Below, one piece after another: positions 45,174 to 53,846 of a stretch of DNA of 64,000 bases; the stretch's first letter is position 1; every line of letters starts with the position of its first letter. Location of the stretch: NCBI GenBank assembly GCA_963812525.1, contig CAWEVL010000007.1, positions 1 to 64,000 on the forward strand, given 5' to 3'. The stretch comes from Bog-756 sp963812525 (GTDB taxonomy: Bacteria > Actinomycetota > Acidimicrobiia > Acidimicrobiales > RAAP-2). Under the pieces are notes generated by a model. That model was given only the letters and a program-made list of their open reading frames with translations, made no database searches and was not told the origin of the DNA. The position numbers and the translations under genes are program-made.

Positions 45174-45374
45174 GTCGGTTCCTCGTGTCCTTCTGTCAGT
45201 GCACCCTGTTGGTCATCCGTGCCGCCCGTCCGTGCGTCCCGTGGGTCGCCCGTCCGGTCTCGGCCCCCTGCCGTCCCCCGGCCCCGATGACCGTCGGCCG
45301 GCCCGTCGTGCCGTCCCCCAACCCTAGCGGCTGGCTCGTGGTGTGACGGTCTGCCGGTCCCGGGACCCCTGGGC

Positions 45375-46001
<627 letters not shown>

Positions 46002-46024
46002 CGTTCTGATTCCTTCCGTGGCAC

Positions 46025-47368
46025 TCACTCGGAGTCCTCCTCACCCTGGTTCACCAGCAGGTCGTCCCGGGACACGGGATTCCCCTCCTCGTCGACCAAC
46101 TCGACGTTGTCGACCAGCCAGCGCATGGCCTTCGCTTTGCGCCGGTCCGAGCGTACCGCCGGAAGGCGTCCGGCCCGTTCCAACTGCTCTCGGACCTCGT
46201 CGGCGTCCATTTCGAGGCGCTCGCCCATGGCGGCCAGTTCCTCGGCCAGCTCCTCGTCGGTGACCTCGATCTCCTCCTCCTCCACCAGGGCCCGGAGGGC
46301 CAGGTCGACCTTCACGCTCTGGAGGGCACCCACCCGGAGCTCGTCGAGGAACTCCTGTTCGTCGCGCCCGGTGGCCCCGAGGAACTGGCCCAGGCTCATG
46401 CCCTGGGCGTCGAGGCGGTGGTTGAGGTCGTGGATGCGCTCGCGGAGCTCCTCCAGCACCAGCTGCTCGGGGATCTCCTCGGTCACCAGCTCCACCAGGG
46501 CCTCGGCCGTCTTCTGCTGCAGGGACATCTGGGCCTGGGCGACATGCCGCTGGCGCAGCCGCTCCGTGACGTCGGCGGTCAGCGCCTCGGCCGTGGCGAA
46601 CTCGGAGGCCTCGGCGGCCCACTCGTCGGTCACCTCGGGGAGGACCAGCTCCTTCACGTCCTTGACCAGGACCTTGAAGGTGACCGTCTGGCCGAGCCCC
46701 TCCAAGGGAGTGTCGAAGGTCAGGATGTCGCCGGTCTTGGCCCCGCGCAGCTGGTCGTCGAGCTCGGGGACCACGGTCCCACTCCCCACCTCGTAGAGGA
46801 AGTCCTGGGCATCGAGATCGGAGTCGTCACCGTCCCCACCCTCGGGGCGAGTGCCGTGGATGTCGATGGTCAGCTGGTCACCGTCCTGGGCCGGCCGGGA
46901 CACCTCGACCAGCTCCCCCGAGGTGGCCCGGAGCCGGTCGATCTGGGAAGCGACCTCCTCGTCGGTGACCTCGAGGCTGGGCAGGGTGACCACCAGGCCC
47001 TGGTAGCCGGGGATGCCCACGGTGGGGCGGACCAGTACCACGGCGTCGAAGCTGACCGGACCCGACTCGTCGCCCGAGGTGATGTCGATCTCCGGCTGGT
47101 CGATGGGGTCGACCTCGGTGTCGCTCACGGCCTGGGCGTAGAAGTCGGGAAGGGCTTCACGGAGGGCCTCGCCCCGCAGGGCCGACGCCCCGCCCATGCG
47201 GGCCTCGATCACCCGGCGGGGCACCTTGCCGGGACGGAACCCGGGGACCCGGACCTCCCGGGACAAGCGGCGCATCACCTCGTCGAGGGCCTTGTCGATC
47301 TCGGCCTCGTCGATCTCGACCGACAGACGGACCTTGTTGCCCTCCTCGGGCGCAGCTGTGGCTCGCAT
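46025..47368 (-). CDS. tig: Trigger factor
   Basis: Ribosome-bound chaperone and peptidyl-prolyl isomerase. The N-terminal ribosome-binding domain includes VRVPGFRPGKVPRRVIEARM (the usual FRxGKxP signature). The FKBP-like domain lies near 160-245 (AQDGDQLTIDIHGTRPEGGD, FDTPLEGLGQTVTFKVLVKD), and a helical C-terminal chaperone domain ends acidic. 447 residues is normal. The order tig-clpP-clpX is conserved. A TACACT box sits 11 bases before the ATG and there is no Shine-Dalgarno. Confidence 0.96.
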   Translation of the reverse strand: MRATAAPEEGNKVRLSVEIDEAEIDKALDEVMRRLSREVRVPGFRPGKVPRRVIEARMGGASALRGEALREALPDFYAQAVSDTEVDPIDQPEIDITSGDESGPVSFDAVVLVRPTVGIPGYQGLVVTLPSLEVTDEEVASQIDRLRATSGELVEVSRPAQDGDQLTIDIHGTRPEGGDGDDSDLDAQDFLYEVGSGTVVPELDDQLRGAKTGDILTFDTPLEGLGQTVTFKVLVKDVKELVLPEVTDEWAAEASEFATAEALTADVTERLRQRHVAQAQMSLQQKTAEALVELVTEEIPEQLVLEELRERIHDLNHRLDAQGMSLGQFLGATGRDEQEFLDELRVGALQSVKVDLALRALVEEEEIEVTDEELAEELAAMGERLEMDADEVREQLERAGRLPAVRSDRRKAKAMRWLVDNVELVDEEGNPVSRDDLLVNQGEEDSE

Positions 47369-47379
47369 ACGAATAGGTG

Positions 47380-47385
47380 AGTGTA
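47380..47385 (-). promoter_or_regulatory. -10 box of tig-clpP-clpX
   Basis: TACACT on the minus strand, 11 bases before the tig ATG, giving a leader of only a few bases. Confidence 0.4.
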
Positions 47386-47467
47386 CTGGCCCGGGGGGTC
47401 CGAACTTTCCGCGCCGTCCCGCCCCTGCCCACCGGCCGGTGGGACGACCACCGCGGGTCCGGGGGGT

Positions 47468-48295
47468 TCACATCATGAAGTTCAGCGCGGCCAGCACCCG
47501 GCGGCCCAGCTCGACGTCGCCCTCGACGGAGACCGATCCCGGAGAGTCGACATCGGTCCCCACCCGTCCGTAGCACCGTCGCCAGAACTCGTCCTGCTCC
47601 AGGGTCAGGGTCACCGTCGGCGGCTCGGCCGGGGGCACCGGCCGCAGCGAGGCCCGGCCGCCCTCCACCGAGACCAGGAGGTGCCGTCCGAGCACGCCGT
47701 TGACGGCGAACATCACCGACGTGCCGTCGGGGGGCGCCACCTTCTTTCCCACCACGAAGGGCATGGCCTGCTCACACCGGTCCAGGACGACCCGCTCGCC
47801 GACCCCGTTGCGCCCTCCCGGTCGTCCCAGGGCTCTCCGAATATCCTGCTCGTGGGCCCAGGTGTCGAGGATCCGGGTGACCATGAACTCGCGGTAGGGC
47901 ACGTCGCCCACCGGGCTCCACCCCACCGTGTCGAACTGGTCGGCGGTCATGGCCATGAGGGCGTCGATCCGCCGGTTGGTGGTGTCGACGAACTCGGCCA
48001 GCACCTCCGAGCCGGGCACACTCCGCCGGGCCGCTACCCAGGTCTCGTTGATCTCCCCGAACGGGTTGCGGACGTGGGTCGGGACCTCGGTCAGGGCCGG
48101 GGGCGACGGGTCGCCCAGCAGTATCCGTTCGATCCCGATGAGATGGGACAGGTTGTCCTTGACCGACCAGCCGGGACAGTCGGTGGGACGGCCCCACTGC
48201 TCGTCGTCCAGCTGCTCGCAGGCGGTGACGACCGACGCCCACACCTCGGTGAGCTCGTCGATGACCGGTTCACCCGTGCCCTGCCGACCTGGCAT
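47468..48295 (-). CDS. Mycothiol-type maleylpyruvate isomerase family protein
   Basis: 275-residue protein with the DinB/MDMPI fold. The N-terminal domain has CPGWSVKDNLSHLIGIERIL (metal His) and DTWAHEQDIRRALGRPGG (second metal site), the pattern of mycothiol-dependent maleylpyruvate isomerase relatives (TIGR03083 group). The C-terminal domain ends VSVEGDVELGRRVLAALNFM, SCP2-like. Actinobacteria have many paralogues, mostly of unknown substrate, so only the family is assigned. The ATG has AAGGGGGAG before it. Confidence 0.85.
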   Translation of the reverse strand: MPGRQGTGEPVIDELTEVWASVVTACEQLDDEQWGRPTDCPGWSVKDNLSHLIGIERILLGDPSPPALTEVPTHVRNPFGEINETWVAARRSVPGSEVLAEFVDTTNRRIDALMAMTADQFDTVGWSPVGDVPYREFMVTRILDTWAHEQDIRRALGRPGGRNGVGERVVLDRCEQAMPFVVGKKVAPPDGTSVMFAVNGVLGRHLLVSVEGGRASLRPVPPAEPPTVTLTLEQDEFWRRCYGRVGTDVDSPGSVSVEGDVELGRRVLAALNFMM

Positions 48296-48376
48296 GTGCT
48301 CCCCCTTGTTCCTGGTTCAGGTGCTCGGGTGGTGGCGACCCGATGCCGGTCACGCCGCGAAAGTGCGGCAGGTCGG

Positions 48377-48865
48377 TCAGCCCGGCAGGTTCGCCTCGAT
48401 GGCGTCGGTCACCTCGGGTGCCTCGGGATCCACCATGGGGCGGAACCGCTGCACGACCTCGCCTTCCGGGGACACCAGGAACTTCTCGAAGTTCCACTGG
48501 ATGTCCCCCGCCTCGCCCTCGGCGTCGGGTACCGCGGTGAGCTCGTCGTAGACCGGATGGCGGTGCTCCCCGTTGACCTCCACCTTGGCGAACAGGGGGA
48601 AGGTCACCCCGTACGTCGTCGAGCAGAACGTGGCGATCTCCTCGGAGGTTCCGGGCTCCTGTTCACCGAACTGGTTGCAGGGGAAGCCCAGCACGGTGAA
48701 CCCCTTGTCGCCGTAGGTCTTCTGCAGACGCTCCAACCCTTCGTACTGGGGGGTCAGACCGCACTTGGAGGCCACGTTGACCACGAGCAGGGCCTTGCCC
48801 CGGTAGTCGCCCAGCGAGGTCGGAGCGCCGGCGAGTGATTGAAGAGGGGGGTCATAGATGCTCAT
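48377..48865 (-). CDS. Glutathione peroxidase family protein
   Basis: 162-residue thiol peroxidase that reduces peroxides, probably with thioredoxin or mycoredoxin rather than glutathione in this lineage. The active-site Cys lies in VVNVASKCGLTPQYEGL. A second Cys is in GFPCNQFGEQEPG and a third in FCSTTYGVTFPLF, with the catalytic Trp-Asn in IQWNFEKFLV. It is monocistronic with TAGACT 6 bases before the ATG. Confidence 0.94.
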   Translation of the reverse strand: MSIYDPPLQSLAGAPTSLGDYRGKALLVVNVASKCGLTPQYEGLERLQKTYGDKGFTVLGFPCNQFGEQEPGTSEEIATFCSTTYGVTFPLFAKVEVNGEHRHPVYDELTAVPDAEGEAGDIQWNFEKFLVSPEGEVVQRFRPMVDPEAPEVTDAIEANLPG

Positions 48866-48871
48866 GGGGCG

Positions 48872-48877
48872 AGTCTA
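48872..48877 (-). promoter_or_regulatory. Leaderless -10 box for glutathione peroxidase
   Basis: TAGACT on the minus strand, 6 bases before the ATG; the clearest member of the TAnnnT series in this window. Confidence 0.5.
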
Positions 48878-49048
48878 GACACCGAGGTCACCGGCCGACC
48901 CGATCCACCACCCGACGTCGGACGACGCGCGATCTCCGGCCGGCGGCCCGCCCCGATTCGGATTGCAGACCGGGGCAATCCTGCATCCAGCTGGGCAATT
49001 GTGCAGTTAAGAAACCCCCCGGACTGGTCGATGATAGGAGGGGCCGAG

Positions 49049-49064
49049 GGCAGCTTCGAGCTGC
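49049..49064 (+). promoter_or_regulatory. Hairpin in 5' region of GGDEF-EAL gene
   Basis: GCAGCT-TCG-AGCTGC forms a perfect 6-bp stem about 30 bases before the start codon of the GGDEF-EAL gene. It may affect translation or be chance; the upstream 150 bases also contain two GCAAT...TGCA elements near 48975-49006. Confidence 0.25.
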
Positions 49065-49095
49065 GGTGCCGGTGCCGAGGGGTGAATGACCAGCA

Positions 49096-52000
49096 ATGTC
49101 CATTGACGTGGCAGACGTGACGCACGAGGTCGGCGTCGGCCACGACGTCTCGGGGTCTGCAGTGCACGTCCTGATGGGCATGGTCCAGGCCCATCGCGGG
49201 GAGGCCGGCGTGGTCCAGGTGCTGGCGCTGGCCGAGGAGCCACGGCCCTTCGCCGAGCTCGCCGACCCCACCCGCTGGAGTTCGCTGCCGCGGACCGTAG
49301 CGCTGCTCAACGCCGCCGCCCTGGTCACCGGGGACGGTGCCATCGGGTTCCACGTGGGAGAAGCGCTGCTCTTCACGCCGGACGGGCGCGAGCTCGCCGA
49401 CCGGCTCCGGGCCCTCGGTTCGACTCGGGGCGTCATGGAGGAAGTGGGTGGGGTGCTCGAGCACTTCGAGACCACCTCGGCCGCCGCCACACTGGAGCTG
49501 GCCGGGGACCACGCCCTCGTCGAGGTGGCCCCCCGCCGCCCACCCGAGGCGCGGCACGCCCACCTGTGCGAGATGACCCGCGGGCTGCTCTCGCAGATCC
49601 CGGTGCTGTTCGACCGGCCACCCGCCCTGATCACCGAGACCGAGTGCAGTGCACGGGGCGGTCGGCGCTGCCTGTACGCCATCAGCTGGGAGGTCCCGGA
49701 CGCGGAGTCGGACGCAGACGCCCGACCGGACGCGGAGTCGGACGCAGACGCCCGACCGGACGCGGAGTCGGACGCAGACGCCCGACCGGACGCGGAGTCG
49801 GACGCAGACGCCCGACCGGACGCGGAGCCGGACGCAGACGCCCGACCGGACGCAGTCGCCGGAGGGGCGACGGGATCAGTCACCTACCGTCGTGGTCACG
49901 CCGGCGAGTCGGAGGCGGAACTGCGGGAGCAGCTCCACCGGATGACCGTGCTGGTGGAAGGGGCCTTCGCCACCTCGCTCGAGCTGCTGGACGACGATGT
50001 CGAGACCCTCCTGACCCAGATCGCAGCCCGCGCCGACGCGGTCGTCTCGGCGCACCGGTACCTCCTGATGGTCCGGGTCCGTTCCGGTATGCCGATCCAG
50101 CTGCACCACCGGGGCCTCGACCCCGGGGAGGCCCAACGGTTGGCCGCCGATCTCTGGCGCGTCCCTCCCGGGGAGGGCGACGGCTCCTACCTGGCGGTGG
50201 ACATCGCCTCCTCCCGGCGGCGCTACGGCCGGCTGATCGAGTTCCCGCCACCCGGCTCGAGCCCATCCCCGTGGGAGTCCCGGGTGCTCGACCTCTACGC
50301 CGAGTACGCGGCCACCGCACTCGACATCTTCAGTGTGCTGACCGAGGCCAAGCGGAGCGACGCCACCGCCCGAACCCTCCTCTCCTTCTCCGAGTCCCTC
50401 TCGAGGGTGACCACCTTGGCCGAACTGGTCCAACTGCTGGCCGACACCGTGCCGGCCGTCACCAACTGCGACCAGTCCACGGTGTACCTGTGGGACAGCG
50501 GCGCCGGTCAGATGGTCCCGCGGGCCCGGACCGCCGGCCTCGAGGATCCACACGCCTACCACGGCCCGATCGTCCCCATCCGACCGTCCCACCGGCGGGC
50601 GGGGGCGGGCGAGGGACCCCCTCCGACGGATGCCGCCCCCGAGGGGCCCGAGCCCGGCTCGGGCGATCCCCTGGCCGTCCGCACCGACGCGACCATCGTC
50701 GAACGGATGATGCTCCACCGGGAGGTGATGGTCCTCGATGCCACCACCGACGACCCCTACCTCCAGAACCTCCTCCGCCGATCGGGCACGGCCGCTTCCG
50801 TGGTGGCGCCACTGTTCGCCGCCGGGGAGTTTCTCGGGGTCATCTCGGCCAACTTCGGAGGCGACACCCCGACCGCCTCGATCCACGACCCCGACCTCCA
50901 CGAGCGCCTGTCCGGGCTGGCCGACCAGGCCGCCACCGCGGTACAGAACCTGGAGCTCCTGGAGAAGGTCTCGCACATGGCCTGGCACGACGCCCTGACC
51001 GGGCTGCCCAACCGCAGGCTGTTCGAGGACCGGGTGGAACAGGAACTGGTCCGGTCCCGCCGGGTGGGCGAGCCGGTCTGCATGTTCTTCGTCGACCTCG
51101 ACCACTTCAAGTCGGTCAACGACACGCTGGGCCACGCTGCCGGAGACGATCTCATCCGTCAGGTCAGCCAGCGGTTGGTGGAGACGGTCCGCGCCCAGGA
51201 CACGGTGGCCAGGGTGGGAGGGGACGAGTTCGCCATCCTGCTGCCGGGCCTGGCCGACCAGTTGGCCATCGACCAACTGGCCCAGCGCTCCCTCGAGGCC
51301 CTGGGCGCCCCCTTCGAGGTCTTCGACCAGGAGGTGGAGACCTCCGGGTCCATCGGCATCGCCATGGCCCCCGACCACGGCGACTCCTACGACGACCTCC
51401 TGAGCCGGGCCGACGAGGCCATGTACCGGGCCAAGGACCGGGGTCGAAACGCCTTCCAGATGTACTCGGGCTCCCTGGTCAACTCGGCCCACGGCCGCCT
51501 GGCCATCGACGAGGACGCGCTCTACGCCGATCTGGTCCGCGCCCTCCAGCACGACGAGTTCTTCCTGCTCTACCAGCCCTACATCGACCTCCGCACGGCA
51601 GAGGTGGTCGGGGTGGAGGCCCTCATCCGCTGGAACCATCCGACCTTCGGCGTGCTCGAGCCGTCGTCGTTCATCTCCATGGCCGAGCGGACCGACGTCA
51701 TCGTGGCCCTGGACACCTGGGTCCTGGCCGAGACGTGCCGTCAGGCCCGGGCCTGGATGGACGACGGACTGCCCCCGCTCCGGCTGTCCGTCAACCTGGC
51801 CTCCCGGGACCTGTCCAACCCCGAGCTGTTCGACAACATCCACCAGGCCCTGATGGAGACCGGGATCGATCCGTCCCTCCTCGAGCTCGAGATCACCGAA
51901 CGGGTGGTCCTGGACAAGTCCGGTCCGGCCCGGCAGACCATCGAGCGCCTCCGCCGCCTCGGGGTGCGGTTCACCATCGACGACTTCGGGACCGGCAATT

Positions 52001-52320
52001 CGTCGTTGAGCCGCATCGGCACCTTCCCGGTCAGCACCCTCAAGATCGACCAGTCGTTCGTCCAGGTCCTGGGGCCCGACGCCGACAACAACTCCCTGGT
52101 CTCCGCCATCATCTCCATGGCCGCCCGGCTGGGCCTGGACTGTGTGGCCGAGGGGGTCGAGACCTCGGTACAGAGCCGGGTGCTCCTGCAGCGAGGCTGC
52201 ACCACCGCCCAGGGCTACTACTTCAGCCCTCCGCTGCCCGCCAAGGACATCGAGGCGATGATGGCCGACATCTCCACTGGAGATCCTCCGACGGTCGTCG
52301 ACGACGACGACCACGCCTGA
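49096..52320 (+). CDS. GGDEF-EAL cyclic-di-GMP enzyme with V4R-like and GAF domains
   Basis: 1074-residue signalling protein. Residues 1-200 form a helical domain ending in ETECSARGGRRCLYAISWE, a C-x7-C pattern like V4R/vinyl-reductase sensor domains. A linker of five 10-residue repeats (PDAESDADAR, about 201-250) leads to a GAF-like region and a second GAF domain (about 430-620). GGDEF is intact (RVGGDEFAILLPG near 705), with an I-site RAQD five residues before it. EAL is intact (GVEALIRWNH near 840; LEITERVV; FTIDDFGTGNSS; LKIDQSFV; VAEGVET). Both synthesis and breakdown of cyclic-di-GMP are therefore possible. No membrane segment is seen; ligand unknown. Monocistronic. Confidence 0.9.
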   Translation: MSIDVADVTHEVGVGHDVSGSAVHVLMGMVQAHRGEAGVVQVLALAEEPRPFAELADPTRWSSLPRTVALLNAAALVTGDGAIGFHVGEALLFTPDGRELADRLRALGSTRGVMEEVGGVLEHFETTSAAATLELAGDHALVEVAPRRPPEARHAHLCEMTRGLLSQIPVLFDRPPALITETECSARGGRRCLYAISWEVPDAESDADARPDAESDADARPDAESDADARPDAESDADARPDAEPDADARPDAVAGGATGSVTYRRGHAGESEAELREQLHRMTVLVEGAFATSLELLDDDVETLLTQIAARADAVVSAHRYLLMVRVRSGMPIQLHHRGLDPGEAQRLAADLWRVPPGEGDGSYLAVDIASSRRRYGRLIEFPPPGSSPSPWESRVLDLYAEYAATALDIFSVLTEAKRSDATARTLLSFSESLSRVTTLAELVQLLADTVPAVTNCDQSTVYLWDSGAGQMVPRARTAGLEDPHAYHGPIVPIRPSHRRAGAGEGPPPTDAAPEGPEPGSGDPLAVRTDATIVERMMLHREVMVLDATTDDPYLQNLLRRSGTAASVVAPLFAAGEFLGVISANFGGDTPTASIHDPDLHERLSGLADQAATAVQNLELLEKVSHMAWHDALTGLPNRRLFEDRVEQELVRSRRVGEPVCMFFVDLDHFKSVNDTLGHAAGDDLIRQVSQRLVETVRAQDTVARVGGDEFAILLPGLADQLAIDQLAQRSLEALGAPFEVFDQEVETSGSIGIAMAPDHGDSYDDLLSRADEAMYRAKDRGRNAFQMYSGSLVNSAHGRLAIDEDALYADLVRALQHDEFFLLYQPYIDLRTAEVVGVEALIRWNHPTFGVLEPSSFISMAERTDVIVALDTWVLAETCRQARAWMDDGLPPLRLSVNLASRDLSNPELFDNIHQALMETGIDPSLLELEITERVVLDKSGPARQTIERLRRLGVRFTIDDFGTGNSSLSRIGTFPVSTLKIDQSFVQVLGPDADNNSLVSAIISMAARLGLDCVAEGVETSVQSRVLLQRGCTTAQGYYFSPPLPAKDIEAMMADISTGDPPTVVDDDDHA
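49696..49855. repeat. Five and a half copies of a 30-bp tandem repeat
   Basis: Units start at 49696, 49726, 49756, 49786 and 49816. Four are identical and the fifth differs by one base (Ser to Pro); a partial copy follows. Each encodes PDAESDADAR, an acidic Asp/Ala linker inside the GGDEF-EAL protein. The length keeps the frame. Confidence 0.95.
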
Positions 52321-52345
52321 AGCCGGCCCGTGCCGTGCGGTACGG

Positions 52346-52367
52346 ACTGCTAACTATAGCTAGCAGT
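52346..52367. promoter_or_regulatory. AT-rich 22-bp palindrome
   Basis: ACTGCTAACTATAGCTAGCAGT reads the same on both strands except for one central mismatched pair. It lies 26 bases after the GGDEF-EAL stop and about 95 bases before the small zinc protein gene. Its low GC stands out. It looks like an operator for a dimeric regulator; the regulator is unknown. Confidence 0.4.
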
Positions 52368-52460
52368 TGGCCGCCCTATCCCCCCTTCCCCGAGCGCTGA
52401 CCGATACGTTCGGTCCATCCGATCACCGGATCGAGACCAGCGAATCGTTGAGGAGGAGCC

Positions 52461-52613
52461 ATGGCGTCGTACGAGGGATACTGCGTGAAATGCCGAGAGA
52501 AGCGGCAATTCGAGGGCGAGGAGGTCGAGATGGCCAACGGCCGTCGCTCGGCCAAGGGCAAATGCCCCGTCTGTGGGACCGGGATGAACAGGATCCTGGG
52601 CAAGAAGGCTTGA
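52461..52613 (+). CDS. Small zinc-ribbon protein, DUF5679 type
   Basis: A 50-residue protein, MASYEGYCVKCREKRQF at the N-terminus and KGKCPVCGTGMNRILGKKA at the C-terminus. The two CxxC pairs (CVKC and CPVC) about 25 residues apart should bind one zinc ion. It matches the DUF5679 family of actinobacteria and archaea, whose function is unknown. A near-perfect Shine-Dalgarno (AGGAGG) stands before the ATG, unlike the leaderless genes around it, and suggests strong translation. It is monocistronic and ends 27 bases before the end of the convergent ppx gene. Confidence 0.88.
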   Translation: MASYEGYCVKCREKRQFEGEEVEMANGRRSAKGKCPVCGTGMNRILGKKA

Positions 52614-52640
52614 CGGATCGGGGCGAGACCGGGGTCGGGG

Positions 52641-53624
52641 TCAGCCCGGGAGCACGTACCGTTCAGCGTTGAGCGAGAGGGCGCCGATCACGGCGCCCTC
52701 TCGTAGTCCCCAGTCGCTGACCACCAGCCGCTGCAGGCCCAGGTGCTCGACCAGGGTGGAGAGCACCACGGCGCCGATGGGCAGGAGCGGGGCCCGCCGG
52801 GCATGGATCCCGGGGAGGGCCAGACGGGCGTCGAGATCCAGCGTGGCCAGGCGGTCGGCGAGTTGGTGGAGCTGGCCGGCCGGGAGTTCCACTTGATTGA
52901 CCTGGACCGACGAGGACGACTCGTGGGGGCCCAGCGGACGGTGGAGCACCACGGCCAGGCGGGCCAGGGCCCGCACCGTCCCGCCACTGGCGATCACCCG
53001 GGCCCCCGCAGCCGGATGGCCGGCCAGAATGGCGCCGATGGGCTCGGATCGGGCCAGGGTGACCTCCCTGACCGCCACCCGGTCGGCCGGGGTCAGCAGC
53101 TCACCGGTGCCCAGCTCACCCCGGAGCCGGGCCGTGCCCAGGGCCACACTGGTCACCTCGGACACCTCGTCGATGGTGCCGATGCCCGCCTCCAGGCTGC
53201 CGCCCCCCAAGTCGAGGCCCAGGACCGGCTCATGGCCCACCCAGACACCGGCCCGCTGCCCGAGGAAGCACAGCCGGGCCTCCTCCTCGCCGGTGAGCAG
53301 GGTGATCGAGCAGCCCAGGACCTGCTCGAAGCGGCCGAGGAGCTTGGTGCCGTTGGCCGCGTCGCGAAGGGCCGCCGTGGCCAGCGCCACCACCACGTCG
53401 ACGCCCGCGTCGTCCGCCGCAGCCCGGAGCCGACGTACCGTCCGCACGGCCGAGGCGGCCCGGTCGGCAGGCACACCCCCGGTCCGCGCCACTTCGGTCC
53501 CGAGGTGCAGGAACGACCGGCGACGCAGCACCGGGGTCAGGAGCCCGTCACGGGACGCGTCCACCACCATGAGGTGGAACGAGCTGCTGCCCAGGTCGAA
53601 GACGGCGACACGCACGGTGGGCAT
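52641..53624 (-). CDS. Ppx/GppA-family exopolyphosphatase
   Basis: 327-residue phosphatase of the ASKHA fold that hydrolyses polyphosphate and/or pppGpp. VRVAVFDLGSSSFHLMVVDA is the phosphate 1 site. LLTGEEEARLCFLGQRAG and VLGLDLGGGSLEAGIG (phosphate 2) and VIASGGTVRALARL (adenosine motif) follow. It is the short single-unit form without a C-terminal HD domain. The frame is open to 53669, but a TAGCGT box 7 bases before the ATG at 53624 and the family N-terminus support the shorter start. Confidence 0.9.
   Translation of the reverse strand: MPTVRVAVFDLGSSSFHLMVVDASRDGLLTPVLRRRSFLHLGTEVARTGGVPADRAASAVRTVRRLRAAADDAGVDVVVALATAALRDAANGTKLLGRFEQVLGCSITLLTGEEEARLCFLGQRAGVWVGHEPVLGLDLGGGSLEAGIGTIDEVSEVTSVALGTARLRGELGTGELLTPADRVAVREVTLARSEPIGAILAGHPAAGARVIASGGTVRALARLAVVLHRPLGPHESSSSVQVNQVELPAGQLHQLADRLATLDLDARLALPGIHARRAPLLPIGAVVLSTLVEHLGLQRLVVSDWGLREGAVIGALSLNAERYVLPG
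52674..52703. terminator. Perfect 13-bp hairpin inside the ppx 3' end
   Basis: CGAGAGGGCGCCG pairs perfectly with CGGCGCCCTCTCG across the loop ATCA. It lies in the last codons of ppx and about 60 bases after the convergent DUF5679 gene, so it could end that transcript. No T-run follows on either strand. Confidence 0.45.
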
Positions 53625-53631
53625 CGGCGCG

Positions 53632-53637
53632 ACGCTA
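53632..53637 (-). promoter_or_regulatory. Leaderless -10 box for ppx
   Basis: TAGCGT on the minus strand, 7 bases before the ATG at 53624. It decides between the two possible starts. Confidence 0.45.
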
Positions 53638-53679
53638 CCGGGAACCATCCTCGGGGGAAAAACCGTCATCCCGGTGGCC

Positions 53680-53685
53680 TACGCT
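53680..53685 (+). promoter_or_regulatory. Possible -10 box for tRNA-Pro
   Basis: TACGCT on the plus strand, 38 bases before the tRNA-Pro gene; divergent from the ppx promoter. Confidence 0.3.
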
Positions 53686-53723
53686 GGGGCGGTCGTGCAC
53701 GGGCCGGGTCACGGCCGGCCCAA

Positions 53724-53797
53724 CGGGACGTAGCGCAGCTTGGCAGCGCGCCTGCTTTGGGAGCAGGAGGTCGCGGGTTCAAATCCCGCCGTCCCGA
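53724..53797 (+). tRNA. tRNA-Pro (anticodon TGG)
   Basis: 74-nt cloverleaf. The acceptor stem CGGGACG pairs with CGTCCCG, the anticodon stem CCTGC/GCAGG holds the loop TTTGGGA with anticodon TGG, and the T arm is GCGGGTTCAAATCCCGC. The 3' CCA is not encoded. Confidence 0.97.
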
Positions 53798-53846
53798 CCG
53801 ATCGGCGGGTCGCCGCGCCGCCAGGTTCCCACCCGGCACGACCCGA

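Noticed and set aside
49696..49855. CRISPR-like array from the regular 30-bp repeats
   Set aside because: There are no spacers; the units are directly tandem, in frame, and encode a peptide linker.
49876..52314. An 812-residue antisense frame opposite the GGDEF-EAL gene
   Set aside because: Long antisense frames are expected at this GC content; the sense strand encodes complete known domains.
53724..53797. tRNA-Pro as an integration site of a mobile element, with XerC as its integrase
   Set aside because: No direct repeat of the tRNA 3' end was noticed nearby, and flanking genes are ordinary. XerC is a complete housekeeping-type recombinase 40 kb away.
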